DNA from: Synechococcus sp. AG-670-F04
GTDB taxonomy: Bacteria; Cyanobacteriota; Cyanobacteriia; PCC-6307; Cyanobiaceae
DNA: 53,261 nucleotides
Direction: 5' to 3'
Assembly (NCBI GenBank): GCA_003211515.1
Contig: QCSN01000011.1
Coordinates: 1 to 53,261 of the forward strand
Numbering within the stretch: position 1 is the first letter of the stretch; the number at the start of each line of letters is the position of its first letter. Of the stretch, positions 25,659 to 34,545 are shown in pieces. Made by a program: the position numbers and the translations under genes. The notes beneath the pieces are model-generated. The model had not been told where the DNA came from. It worked only from the letters and a program-made list of their open reading frames with translations, and did not search any database.

Positions 25659-26401
25659 GGTCTTGGCGGCTTGGAGCGGGACGCGCCGCCAACGAGCAGT
25701 GGCTCCCATTGTCTCTTGGGGAGCTCTCGCCAACAGCCCTCTTCCAAATCACCAAGCTGCACATGGGCAATGGCCGTGCGCTGCAGATCCAGGACGGGAT
25801 GCCCCAGGGATTGGGCCACCCGACGAATCTGGCGGTTGCGCCCCTCCTGGAGCACCACCTCCAGAACACTGCTTGCGCCCTCTTGCGCGAGCCTCCTGAC
25901 CGTGGCGGGACGGGTCAGCCGCCCATCAAGGAAGATCCCCCGTCGCCACTGCTCCAGAACCGACGCATGGGGTCGACCACGCACCCGGACGCGGTACGTC
26001 TTTTCATGGTCGTAGCGGGGGTGGGTCAACGCCAGGGTGAGTGCTCCGGCATCGGTGAGCAGCAGGGCCCCACGACTGTCGGCATCAAGCCGCCCCACAG
26101 GATGCAACCCCTGCCGATGGGCCCGAGGCAGCAGCTGCAGCACGGTGGTGCGCCCCTGGGGATCGTGACAACTACTGATCACACCAATCGGTTTGTTCAA
26201 TAGCAGCACGCGGCGCTGGGCCGGAAGCGCCAGCCGACGGCCATCCACCTGAATGATCTGGCTGTCGGGGTCCGCCTGATCACCCAACTGAGCCGGCGAA
26301 CCATCAACGGTGACCCTGCCGTCGAGAAGCCACTGTTCGGCGTGTCGACGTGAGCACAACCCAGCTGACGCGATCAGCTTCTGCAATCGCTGACGGGTCA
26401 T
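25649..26401 (-). CDS. RsuA/RluB-family pseudouridine synthase
   Basis: 250 residues with an N-terminal S4 RNA-binding domain (RLQKLIASAGLCSRRHAEQW) and a synthase domain whose catalytic Asp lies in HPVGRLDADSRGALLLT. Later motifs are EKTYRV and LQEGRNRQIRRV. It isomerises uridine in rRNA, most likely 23S as in RluB/E/F; the exact target cannot be told. ATGA overlap (26398-26401) with the kinase gene upstream. Confidence 0.9.
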   Translation of the reverse strand: MTRQRLQKLIASAGLCSRRHAEQWLLDGRVTVDGSPAQLGDQADPDSQIIQVDGRRLALPAQRRVLLLNKPIGVISSCHDPQGRTTVLQLLPRAHRQGLHPVGRLDADSRGALLLTDAGALTLALTHPRYDHEKTYRVRVRGRPHASVLEQWRRGIFLDGRLTRPATVRRLAQEGASSVLEVVLQEGRNRQIRRVAQSLGHPVLDLQRTAIAHVQLGDLEEGCWRELPKRQWEPLLVGGASRSKPPRPCD

Positions 26402-27540
26402 GGAATCGGCATGCTTTTGGGGAGCAGCAACTCAACGCAGGTTCCGCCACCGGGGTGGTTGCGCGCCTCAACCCTGCCTCCATGATTCACGGCGATCTGT
26501 TGAACGATGGCCAGACCGAGACCACTGCCACTGCGGGCGGATCGGGCCCGGGACGGATCGCCGCGATAGAAGCGGTTGAACATATTGCCAAGGTCTGACT
26601 CGCTCAGCCCCTGACCATGGTCGCGGATGGACAGCATCCACCAGCCACCACTGGGGCGAATGACGACCTCGACGACAGCTCCATCGGGGGAGTAGCGAAG
26701 TGCATTGTCGAGAAGGTTGAGCACAGCCCGATGCAGTCGGGGACGGTCCCCCATCAAGGGGCCTGGTTCGGACTCGTCGAACCGCAACTCCACCTGGCGT
26801 GTCTCTGCAAGGGGGCGAATACTGCTCCAGGCGCCTTCGACAAGGTCGGAAAGGGAGAGGGCCGAATAGGTCCCACTGGCCTGAGGAAGACTGTTTTCAA
26901 GCCTTGAGAGCTCGAGGAGATCCTCCACCATCAGCTGCAGACGGCGCAGCTCTCGCTGAAGACGCTGAACCAAAACAGCATCCCCATCGTCAACAGCCAG
27001 CTCCAACCGATCGCTGACCAGCATCAGAGCTGTGAGTGGTGTTTTCAGTTCGTGGGCCACATCGCTCACCCAGCGCTCCTGCTGTTGCTGCTGGGCCTCC
27101 AGGGACTGACGGCTCTGAACCAGCACGAGCAACCACTCATCAGATCCAGGCAACACCAACGCCTCCAGGGGCTCACCGCGTTGATCCCACTCACTGCGGA
27201 GGGGGCGCTGTTGGTAACGCGTGCTGGTGATCACCTCATCGAGCTGAGGAATCGCCAGCACTTGCTGAATCGGCAGTCCACGAACGAGGAGATTGCGCGA
27301 AATGCTCAGCAGCCGCTCCGCCCTGGCATTGATGTAGGCGATGGTGAGATCCGGCGCCAGAATCAACCACCCCTGGGTGGCATCATCAATCCAGGCGAGG
27401 AGTTGAGGTGTGTTGATGGCGCCGGCTGAAAACTTTGGCGACCCAGGGCTAGGCGACGATCGTTTCGCCCTTTGGCGCTGAACGGCCAGGGTGAGCACCA
27501 CACCCAGAACCAAGCCCAAAACAGTGGAGGAGAGAGTCAA
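26398..27540 (-). CDS. PhoR/SphS-type sensor histidine kinase
   Basis: 380 residues from a TTG start: one N-terminal membrane helix (4-20), a PAS-like domain (about 45-140, QGWLILAPDLTIAYINARAERLL), dimerisation box with phospho-accepting His163 (SDVAHELKTPLT), and an ATPase with N box (LHRAVLNLLDNALRYS), G boxes (RDHGQGLSESDL, GSGLGLAIVQ). The single helix and PAS fit the PhoR type. It lies 4 bp behind its response regulator. Control of phosphate genes is inferred from similarity; no Pho box was identified. Confidence 0.85.
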   Translation of the reverse strand: MTLSSTVLGLVLGVVLTLAVQRQRAKRSSPSPGSPKFSAGAINTPQLLAWIDDATQGWLILAPDLTIAYINARAERLLSISRNLLVRGLPIQQVLAIPQLDEVITSTRYQQRPLRSEWDQRGEPLEALVLPGSDEWLLVLVQSRQSLEAQQQQQERWVSDVAHELKTPLTALMLVSDRLELAVDDGDAVLVQRLQRELRRLQLMVEDLLELSRLENSLPQASGTYSALSLSDLVEGAWSSIRPLAETRQVELRFDESEPGPLMGDRPRLHRAVLNLLDNALRYSPDGAVVEVVIRPSGGWWMLSIRDHGQGLSESDLGNMFNRFYRGDPSRARSARSGSGLGLAIVQQIAVNHGGRVEARNHPGGGTCVELLLPKSMPIP

Positions 27541-27544
27541 ACGC

Positions 27545-28267
27545 TCAGCCGAAGCGGTAGCCGAAACCCCGCACCGTTCGAATTAATTCAGGCGCTGAAG
27601 GTTGCACCTCTATCTTCTCGCGTAACCAGCGGATATGCACATCCACTGTTTTTGAGTCTCCCATGAAATCAATTCCCCAGATCTTCTCAAGTATCTGATC
27701 GCGGCTCCAAACCTGCTTTGGTTTCGTGATAAACAGCTCAAGAATCTTGTACTCCTTTGGCGAAAGATTCAGATCATTTCCATCACGAGTGACTCGACAT
27801 TCGTTAATGAACAAGCAGAGATTCGCGTAGGAGTAGGTTGCCTGGACCGGATCATCAGTCCGCTGACGTGCACGGCGGAGGAGGGCTCTACAGCGGGCCA
27901 CGAGTTCCCGCAGACCAAACGGCTTGACCAGATAATCGTCCGCCCCTACCTCAAGGCCAAGCACGCGATCGGTTTCGCTGTCCCTGGCACTGATCACCAG
28001 GATTGGTGTGTTGTTGTTGAAGCGCCGCAGCTCTCGACAGAGATCAAGCCCCCCCAGACCTGGGAGCATCAGATCCAGGACAAGCAAGTCAACAGGCTGG
28101 CGAGGCTCCTCCATGAGCAAACCCAGCGCTTCGGATCCATCAGCACAGGTGAGCACATCAAAGCCCTCAAAACGAAGCGCCTCTCCGACGGTTTCGCGAA
28201 TGCTTTCGTCATCTTCAACGACCAGAAGCCTGCTTGTCGCAACTGGACCGACAGGGCGCTCGGACAC
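27545..28267 (-). CDS. PhoB/SphR-type response regulator
   Basis: 240 residues. Receiver domain with acidic pair EDD (18-20), phosphorylated Asp65 (VLDLMLPG), Ser/Thr position in VISARD and Lys in YLVKPF; then an OmpR/PhoB winged helix (SPKEYKILELF, SRDQILEKIWG, VDVHIRWLREKI, IRTVRGFGYRF). GTG start. It pairs with the kinase just downstream. The same strand run contains the upstream small membrane protein, kinase, pseudouridine synthase and RodZ-like gene. Confidence 0.9.
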   Translation of the reverse strand: MSERPVGPVATSRLLVVEDDESIRETVGEALRFEGFDVLTCADGSEALGLLMEEPRQPVDLLVLDLMLPGLGGLDLCRELRRFNNNTPILVISARDSETDRVLGLEVGADDYLVKPFGLRELVARCRALLRRARQRTDDPVQATYSYANLCLFINECRVTRDGNDLNLSPKEYKILELFITKPKQVWSRDQILEKIWGIDFMGDSKTVDVHIRWLREKIEVQPSAPELIRTVRGFGYRFG

Positions 28268-28336
28268 CAGAGAAAAGGAAACATTGCTTCAGTCTGGCCC
28301 GCCATCTCGAGTCAGTCAGGAAGCAGCGAACTTTGA

Positions 28337-28756
28337 TCAAAAAAACTCGTCGAAGTTGTCGAAATCAACCGCCTTGAAATTCCCCTGCTCCACTTGCTGC
28401 ATCAAGCGCTCGAGTTGCACCCAAAGAGCACCGCCGGTCAGCAGCGATAGGACCAGTGCCACCAGAAGCGCTGCACCAGCAGCGAAACCGAAGATCTGCA
28501 GGCAACAGCCAATAAACAGTGTCACCCCGATCAAAATTCCTGAGTAGCTGATGGTGATTTCCGGCGTCCCCAGGGGCAGCAAGGGCAGACGGTCCTGTTT
28601 CCAGCCATCGAGCTTCAACTGAACCAAACGGGAGAACGTGAGGCCGCAGAGAACTCCCATGAGCAGCCCGAGACCTGCCAACAGATAAGGGGGCTGGGCT
28701 ATTACAGCCATCTGAAGCAGCATCTCGAACTGCTCAGCCGTCATCTCGTCGGGCAT
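28337..28756 (-). CDS. conserved hypothetical membrane protein
   Basis: 139 residues with about four hydrophobic segments (22-40, 68-90, 92-110) and an acidic, Phe-rich C-terminus (AVDFDNFDEFF). No known family or catalytic motif. It ends 69 bp before the response regulator start on the same strand and may be co-transcribed with it. Confidence 0.55.
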   Translation of the reverse strand: MPDEMTAEQFEMLLQMAVIAQPPYLLAGLGLLMGVLCGLTFSRLVQLKLDGWKQDRLPLLPLGTPEITISYSGILIGVTLFIGCCLQIFGFAAGAALLVALVLSLLTGGALWVQLERLMQQVEQGNFKAVDFDNFDEFF

Positions 28757-28797
28757 TCAGACCATGAATGTTGAGCCGCGACATTAGCGATGTTGGA

Positions 28798-30027
28798 TCA
28801 AGGTTCCCAACTCTGTGAACCCAGGAAGGTGAGCTCCACAAAATCGCTGGCCTGATGATCGCTGCGATCCATCTGCAGCGTGAACCCTCCGACATCCAAA
28901 TCCCGAATGGATTCCAACGCACCAATGAGGGATTGACGCGTTGGATTCGCACCGGCCCGCTCCAGGCCCTCAGTGATCAACTTGGCGGCGAGGAACCCCT
29001 CAAGGCTTGTGAAACCAAAGCTGGGGTCATCGGCATGACTGCGCATGAGCCTCTGATAGTCCGCAACCACTGGAATCCAACGGTTCCAAGGGAACGGCAC
29101 AACCTGCGCAACACCGATCCCGTTCGATTCCCCCGCTGGCATCGCCTGCTGCAAAGCCTTGGTGCCGACGAAGGACACATTCATGATCTGAGCCCAACTT
29201 CCCTTCTCCCGCAGAGCCGACGCCAATGCCGCAGAGCTGACGTAAGTGGAGACGACGATCACGCCATTGGGCTCAGCTACCATTAATTGCCGTACGGCTT
29301 CAGACACCTGGTTGGAATTGCGTTGCACCGTGGCTGTAGCCACCGGTTTCAACCCATGGGATTGAAGAGCCGCCAGTGCGCCATTAAGACCATCTTGGCC
29401 GAAGGCGTCGTCCTGGTAAACCACGGCGATGCGGTGGTGGGCATCCCTCACCAACTCATCGACCATCGCCGCAATCTCCTTGCGGTAACTGGCCCGAAGG
29501 TTGAACACCATCCGCAACTCGGGTTGACGGAGCAAGCTGGCGCCCGTCATCGGAGCAATCAAAGGAACATCCGAAGCCTCGATCATCGGCAACACCACCT
29601 TTGTTGTCGGCGTCCCCACGTAACCGAACAAGGCCAGAAGGTCGGGGCGTTGAAGCAGGGTCTCGGTGTTGCGCAGCGTCTTTTCCGGCTCGTACTGATC
29701 GTCAAGACTGACCAAACGAATGTGGCGGCCATGGACACCACCTTTTCGGTTGACCTCATCGAACCAAGCCATGGCTCCCCGCTGATAGTCAAGCCCCAAC
29801 TGGGCGGACGGCCCGGTGAGCGGCAGAGACTGTCCCAAAACCAACTCAGCTTGATCAGCTGCGACAAGGCCTGAGGACGGCTCTGGACGAATGGCTGCCG
29901 CTGAAACGCGCCCAGAGTGCGGCGTCACGACTCGAAGCATCAGCACAGCGGTGCAGGCAAGCAGAGCACCCGTGGCCAAAGTGAAGCCAGTGCATGTCCG
30001 CTGATGGCCCCGAGGAAACAGAAGCAC
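28798..30027 (-). CDS. ABC-type branched-chain amino acid/urea-like periplasmic binding protein
   Basis: 409 residues from GTG 30027 with an uncleaved or signal helix at about 15-33. The Peripla_BP_6 fold shows in VLGQSLPLTGPSAQLGLDY, FDEVNRKGGVHGRHIRLVSLDD, GYVGTPTTKVVLP, PLIAPMTGAS and AVVYQDDAFGQDG. Such proteins bind amino acids, amides or urea. No ABC permease or ATPase gene follows; the next gene on this strand is 41 bp away and unrelated. Instead it diverges from, and overlaps by 24 bp, an ion-channel-like gene. It may serve as a sensor rather than a transporter subunit, which is inference. Confidence 0.85.
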   Translation of the reverse strand: MLLFPRGHQRTCTGFTLATGALLACTAVLMLRVVTPHSGRVSAAAIRPEPSSGLVAADQAELVLGQSLPLTGPSAQLGLDYQRGAMAWFDEVNRKGGVHGRHIRLVSLDDQYEPEKTLRNTETLLQRPDLLALFGYVGTPTTKVVLPMIEASDVPLIAPMTGASLLRQPELRMVFNLRASYRKEIAAMVDELVRDAHHRIAVVYQDDAFGQDGLNGALAALQSHGLKPVATATVQRNSNQVSEAVRQLMVAEPNGVIVVSTYVSSAALASALREKGSWAQIMNVSFVGTKALQQAMPAGESNGIGVAQVVPFPWNRWIPVVADYQRLMRSHADDPSFGFTSLEGFLAAKLITEGLERAGANPTRQSLIGALESIRDLDVGGFTLQMDRSDHQASDFVELTFLGSQSWEP

Positions 30028-31233
30028 TGGAACATCCTTGCCGTCGTTTCAATTCTGCTCGCCGCTCTGCTGGCTGTCTCAGGGATCAACCAGCTGGATG
30101 TTGGGCGGGTACCGAGTCGTGACGCACTGCGCCTCGCCTCCTCCTCCCGAGCTCTGACCACCGATACGACTCGATTGCCGAGCGACGGCTGGAGCCCGTT
30201 GCGCGGCCAGAAGCTCACGGATCGAGAAACGGTCACGGATCAGCAGGCCCTCGAGCAGGCGAATTACCACGTACAGGTGGGGGTCTATGCCACCAGCACC
30301 TACGACCTTGATCTAAGTATCCCGAGCTTCTCATCCAACGGCTACGTGTGGATGCGCTGGGGGGAGGCACTGCAGCAGTACCTGGACGAACAGGACCAGA
30401 CCATCCATGAAGGCGTCACTCTTGTGAACAGCCTGCTCTCGGATGCCGATCCGGTGCTAACGCCGCTGTCGAAGGCCCCGCTCAAGGAAAAGAACGGCTC
30501 CTACTACCAGCTGTTCACGTACGTGGGTCGGTTTTACATCGACAAAGCGTATTTTCGCCACTTCCCTTTCGTGACCGTAAGCCTGCCGTTGGTGCTCGAA
30601 ATGGAGGATGTGAACGGCCAACTGGATTACCCCAACTTCCGCTTTGAACCGGACACCCAGAACAGTGGAATGGGATTGTTTGCCGAGATCATCGGCTGGT
30701 TGAACAGGGGCTGGTCAATCGCCGAGTATCGACACAACTACGCCACCAATTTCGGCTTGGGCGGTAGCGCCGATGGCTACAGCCTGATCGTCTACGACAT
30801 TTCCTTTGGCACCTCATCCTGGTCCGCCTTCTGGAGGTTGATGCTTCCGCTCCTAGTGGTGATGGCGATGGTGCTGCTGGTGTTCAAGGTTCGCGCTGAT
30901 GAGCAGGATGCCAGGGCTGGGATCCCGGTCACCGTGCTGCTCACCCTGGTGTTCCTGCAGCAGACGTATCGGGAGGAACTTCCCGACCTTCCCTACCTCA
31001 CCTTCCTTGATCAGGTGTATGTGGTGGCCTATATGGTGACCTTGCTTGCCTTTGTGCTGGTGATCTTCATCGGACGTCGTTACGGTGAAATCGACGAAAT
31101 GCCTGAGGGACCTCAAAAAGAGATCAAGCAGAATCAACTACAACGGCTTGATGAAATCTGGCCCTTAACGATGGTGATTTTCAGCTCGATCAGCATCCTG
31201 GCTTGCTGGTTCACCCAACCCACAGTGAGCTGA
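30004..31233 (+). CDS. pentameric ligand-gated ion channel (Cys-loop type) homologue
   Basis: 409 residues from ATG 30004. A signal/anchor helix spans 10-28. Residues 88-270 look like the channel family's beta-sandwich: YHVQVGVYATSTYDLD then a W at 119, and YFRHFPF (183-189) at the Cys-loop/Pro-loop place. Four helices follow: M1 278-296 with the central Pro, M2 306-320 (AGIPVTVLLTLVF), the M2-M3 loop ELPDLPYLTFLD (325-336), M3 332-357 and M4 386-403. Compared from memory with GLIC, the order, spacing and motifs agree. The FPFD signature is FPFV here. It would be an inner-membrane ion channel opened by a ligand in the periplasm; ligand and ion are unknown. Divergent from a periplasmic binding protein. 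Confidence 0.75.
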   Translation: MAPRKQKHWNILAVVSILLAALLAVSGINQLDVGRVPSRDALRLASSSRALTTDTTRLPSDGWSPLRGQKLTDRETVTDQQALEQANYHVQVGVYATSTYDLDLSIPSFSSNGYVWMRWGEALQQYLDEQDQTIHEGVTLVNSLLSDADPVLTPLSKAPLKEKNGSYYQLFTYVGRFYIDKAYFRHFPFVTVSLPLVLEMEDVNGQLDYPNFRFEPDTQNSGMGLFAEIIGWLNRGWSIAEYRHNYATNFGLGGSADGYSLIVYDISFGTSSWSAFWRLMLPLLVVMAMVLLVFKVRADEQDARAGIPVTVLLTLVFLQQTYREELPDLPYLTFLDQVYVVAYMVTLLAFVLVIFIGRRYGEIDEMPEGPQKEIKQNQLQRLDEIWPLTMVIFSSISILACWFTQPTVS

Positions 31234-31277
31234 ACTTGACCAGTGAGCTGAACTTGACCGGTGAGCTGAACTTGAGC
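31224..31277 (+). repeat. three 18-bp tandem repeats at the channel gene's stop codon
   Basis: AGTGAGCTGAACTTGACC occurs at 31224-31241 and 31242-31259 exactly, then with two changes at 31260-31277. Each unit carries a TGA in the channel gene's frame; the first is the actual stop (31231-31233). The repeat also lies before the RlpA-like gene. Confidence 0.9.
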
Positions 31278-31355
31278 GATGACGGAGTTCTTTCATGGCT
31301 GGACGGAACCGCTTCAATGTTTTCAGGCGGTGCATGGCGATTGAGACACCCAACG

Positions 31356-31856
31356 ATGAAACTCCTTCTGCTCATGCTGCTTGCTGGCGAAGCAGCACTG
31401 GCGCAACAAGCGGAACAACTTGTATCTCCAGGGCTGAACCAACCCAATCATCGCGCCGCTGAACATCCACTGGCGATGGAGGAGGTACCACGATTGCTGC
31501 CACTGCCGCCGCCGCTGGTACCGCTACCGGTTGAGCCGACCCGAACGGAGCCACCAGGCTCGATTCAAGTGGTGCATGGGGCAGCGAGCTGGTATGGGCC
31601 TGGCTTCTACGGACGGAGTACCGCTAATGGTGAACGACTGCAGAAAGGAAGCCTCACCGCCGCCCACCGCACACTTCCCTTCAACACCTTGGTTCGTGTT
31701 ACGAATCTGGCCAATAATCGGTCCGTGGTGGTGAGAATTAATGATCGTGGACCGTTCAAGCACCACCGAGTAATCGATCTTGCCCATGGAGCAGCCCACG
31801 AACTGCAGATGATGCAGGCAGGAGAAGTTCCCGTAAAACTAGAAATCCTGAAGTAA
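31356..31856 (+). CDS. RlpA-like double-psi beta-barrel protein
   Basis: 166 residues from ATG 31356 with a signal peptide (MKLLLLMLLAGEAALAQ). ATG 31317 would add 13 residues; a still longer frame would run through the tandem repeat and is unlikely. After a proline-rich linker (about 48-65), residues 75-165 form the RlpA domain: GAASWYGPGFYGRSTANGERL, LPFNTLVRVTNL, VVVRINDRGPF and RVIDLAHGAA. Known members act on peptidoglycan at division sites; no lipobox Cys is present here, so it is probably soluble in the periplasm. Confidence 0.88.
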   Translation: MKLLLLMLLAGEAALAQQAEQLVSPGLNQPNHRAAEHPLAMEEVPRLLPLPPPLVPLPVEPTRTEPPGSIQVVHGAASWYGPGFYGRSTANGERLQKGSLTAAHRTLPFNTLVRVTNLANNRSVVVRINDRGPFKHHRVIDLAHGAAHELQMMQAGEVPVKLEILK

Positions 31857-32105
31857 ACGCTACTTCATCCAAAGGATACATTTGCAACATAACATCTCCA
31901 AGAACTAAATTCTAAAAGAATTAGCTTTTAATCTTGCAAGAAAACAAGATCACAACCACGTCCAAGGAAGCTAAACAGACGCGGAGTTTCAATGATCAGA
32001 TTTGACACGATAAAGAAAGATTGAGCAGATAAACAGAGGTTCAATATTCCATTAAAAAGTTGACTATTTTTCTTTTAACATTCATTCAATTTTGAGCACA
32101 TCTGT
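31857..32105. other. AT-rich intergenic region
   Basis: The gap lies between convergent RlpA-like and UbiB-like genes. A short palindrome AATTCT-AAA-AGAATT (31908-31922) is followed by an AT-rich tract and may take part in termination. Nothing else is seen. Confidence 0.4.
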
Positions 32106-33755
32106 TCAAACAGCTGCAAGCGGATTCAGCTGCTGGAGCAGGCCACCCGCCATTCGAGCCGGACCAAAAGTGCGGGCAATCAAACCGGCAAGAGCACGGG
32201 CATCGTCGGTGTGAAGACGGTTGTCACGAATCAAGGTCAGGAGCAGTCGGCGACGCAGATCGGCACCATCACGACTGAACAGCAAGCGCAGACCGGCACC
32301 GGCTACAGGAATCAAATCCTTGCCAGGGGTCGGCGCATCTTGACCAACAACCTGCAACAGGCTTTCAAGGCGATCGATGCGTAGACGACCGTTGCTATCA
32401 AAAATCACCTCCAGCAACTTGTCACGCATCTCGCGGGTGTCGCCGGCTAGAAGTCGTCGTGCGACGTAGGGGTAGGCAACGGCAATGATCCGGAATTGCG
32501 GATCAAGACGCAAAGCCAGGCCCTCCTGGCTGACGACAGCACGGATGATCAGAGCGAAGCGTGCCGGCACGCGAAAGGGGTAATCGAACATCAGCTCCGA
32601 AAACCGATCCGTGATCGCCTTGAAATTGAATGACCCCACCGAATCGCCGAGGCTTCCCCCCAGCACTTCTTCCAGAGCAGGGACGATCGGATCAAGCTTT
32701 GCCGTTGGGCTGAGAAAACCCAGATCTTGGAAATCCTCGGCAAGAGCAACAAAATCCTTGTTGATCAGATGCACGACGGCACCTGTCAAGGTCAGACGAT
32801 CGTGGTCGCTGATCGAATCCATCATGCCGAAATCGACATAGCCGATATGACCGAGATCTCCACTGCGTCCGTTGCGAGCAAACAGGTTGCCTGGATGGGG
32901 GTCGGCGTGGAAATAACCGAATTCAAGAAGTTGCTGCAGACCGCTGATCACACCTGTTCGGATTAGCGCCGTGGGATCGAGATGCTGGGCTTCGAGCTCT
33001 GAAGCATCACGCATCTTGGATCCTTCCACCCAGGCGGTCGTCAACACCCGCCGCGAGCTCAGCATCCGTTCAACGCGAGGAATATAAACGGCAGGATTGT
33101 CTGCGAAAAGAACAGCGAAACGCTCGGCATTATTGGCTTCAAGTTCGTAATCAATCTCCTCAAACAGACTGCGTCCAAACTCATCGATAATGCCGCCAAG
33201 ACCAAAACCAAGATTGAGTGGGAGCAGTGGCGCCGTGAGGGTTCCCAGCAGCCGAATCAGAACCAGATCGCGGCGGAGAATGAAGCTCAGACCAGGCCGC
33301 TGCACCTTGACGGCAACCCAGGCCTGACCCTGCAGGCGTGCTTTATAAACCTGGCCAAGGCTGGCCGCGGCAACAGGCCGATCGGGAAACTCCTCGAAAA
33401 GCTGATCGGCAGGGGCGCCGAGCTCGTCCTCGATGCGTTGCAGTGCGATGGAGTGGTCGAAGGCAGGCAGGTCGTCCTGCAGTCGCGTCAGCTCCTCAAG
33501 CCAGTCGCGTCGCACGAGATCCGGCCGGGTTGACAGGGCCTGTCCGAGCTTGATGAAACAAGGACCGAGATTCGTCAAGGTATTGAGAATCCGCCGAGCC
33601 AGACCCTTCTGAACATCCTGATTCGAACTGGACCCCTGGAGAAGCAGAACAAAAACGAGCCCCCCAAGCGACCACAACACGTGGACCAGTCGCGGAATAG
33701 CGATCCACGGGCGTAGGAGCAACCACAGGAGATCGCGACCGGGGTCGTAACGCAT
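32106..33755 (-). CDS. UbiB/ABC1 (AarF) family atypical kinase
   Basis: 549 residues from ATG 33755. The family's motifs are FIKLGQALSTRPDLV, the Ala-rich loop AAASLGQVYKA, Lys in VAVKVQRPG, EIDYELEANNAERF, the catalytic HADPHPGN and the metal-binding YVDFGMMD. Such proteins support quinone synthesis or lipid handling as ATPases; cyanobacteria carry several copies and plastids use them in plastoglobules. The exact partner is unknown. Hydrophobic segments occur near the N-terminus (about 10-40). Confidence 0.9.
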   Translation of the reverse strand: MRYDPGRDLLWLLLRPWIAIPRLVHVLWSLGGLVFVLLLQGSSSNQDVQKGLARRILNTLTNLGPCFIKLGQALSTRPDLVRRDWLEELTRLQDDLPAFDHSIALQRIEDELGAPADQLFEEFPDRPVAAASLGQVYKARLQGQAWVAVKVQRPGLSFILRRDLVLIRLLGTLTAPLLPLNLGFGLGGIIDEFGRSLFEEIDYELEANNAERFAVLFADNPAVYIPRVERMLSSRRVLTTAWVEGSKMRDASELEAQHLDPTALIRTGVISGLQQLLEFGYFHADPHPGNLFARNGRSGDLGHIGYVDFGMMDSISDHDRLTLTGAVVHLINKDFVALAEDFQDLGFLSPTAKLDPIVPALEEVLGGSLGDSVGSFNFKAITDRFSELMFDYPFRVPARFALIIRAVVSQEGLALRLDPQFRIIAVAYPYVARRLLAGDTREMRDKLLEVIFDSNGRLRIDRLESLLQVVGQDAPTPGKDLIPVAGAGLRLLFSRDGADLRRRLLLTLIRDNRLHTDDARALAGLIARTFGPARMAGGLLQQLNPLAAV

Positions 33756-33758
33756 CAA

Positions 33759-34011
33759 GAGGCTGAATTTGATCCCAGACTTTAAGGAAAACTGCAGGGG
33801 ATGATGCGCCTAGTGACTGACACTCTTTCAAATGTTTTAAGACGACTGAAGTCAAACAACTGGCCATGAGATCGAACAACATCCAGGTGTTGCCGAATCT
33901 GAGGCTTTGTGCTTGGAACTGGCGAGCAACCAACAGAACAGGCAAGAACGATCGATGCGCCAAACCAGGAACAGCTTTTAGACCGATCACGTTTCACCTC
34001 AACAACCCTCA
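33759..34011. other. intergenic region
   Basis: No reliable gene. A minus-strand frame (33782-33997) could encode a short lipoprotein-like peptide but lacks support. No RNA gene or strong terminator is seen. Confidence 0.4.
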
Positions 34012-34545
34012 GTGATTTGGGTCGGCACCCCCTTCCTAAGGGAAACCATCTGGTTTAACCACGGCCAAAAGGACTTCATCCAGGTCACCAACAAGAGCAA
34101 CAATGAATTAGTTGGAGACGATGGTGACGACTTTTGACATAGGTCAAATCAATTCAAGGATGACCTGAATGGAGGTTCTGGCGATCACACGGTGTTTGGC
34201 GATCACTTGGTGTTTGGCGATGGAGGAAACGACAAACTGATCGGCGATATCGGTGATAATCGAATGCTTGGCGGGCCAGGCCAAGACCGGATCAGTGGAG
34301 CAGAAGGTGATGACAACCTTCAAGGTGGAGACGGAAACGATCTACTCCTAGCGGGGCATTGATCAAACATGCACTTCGGCGATGCAGGTTCTGATCACTT
34401 CGGCCTGATGAAACAACATAATTAGAATATGATGAGTGATTTTGATCCCAGAGAAGGCGATCAACTTCTGATTCGTCAGAAATATTTCAGCAGCGTTGAA
34501 ATTTCACTGGCTGGCAGAGACAACAATAGAGAAGCACAATTCTGA
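34012..34545 (+). pseudogene. relic of an RTX calcium-binding protein
   Basis: A single frame from GTG 34012 to TGA 34543-34545 carries RTX-type repeats (VFGDGGNDKLIGD, MLGGPGQDRISGAEGDDNL, GGDGNDLLL) and the typical end MSDFDPREGDQLLI. It is broken in frame by TGA 34135-34137, TGA 34360-34362 and TAG 34423-34425. The N-terminal bulk expected of such proteins is missing. It is probably the remains of a larger secreted protein like the one at 566-5185. Confidence 0.75.

Noticed and set aside
33782-33997. 71-codon minus-strand frame resembling a short lipoprotein
   Set aside because: The hydrophobic stretch is short, the start is a GTG, and the second half lacks any protein-like pattern; not enough support.
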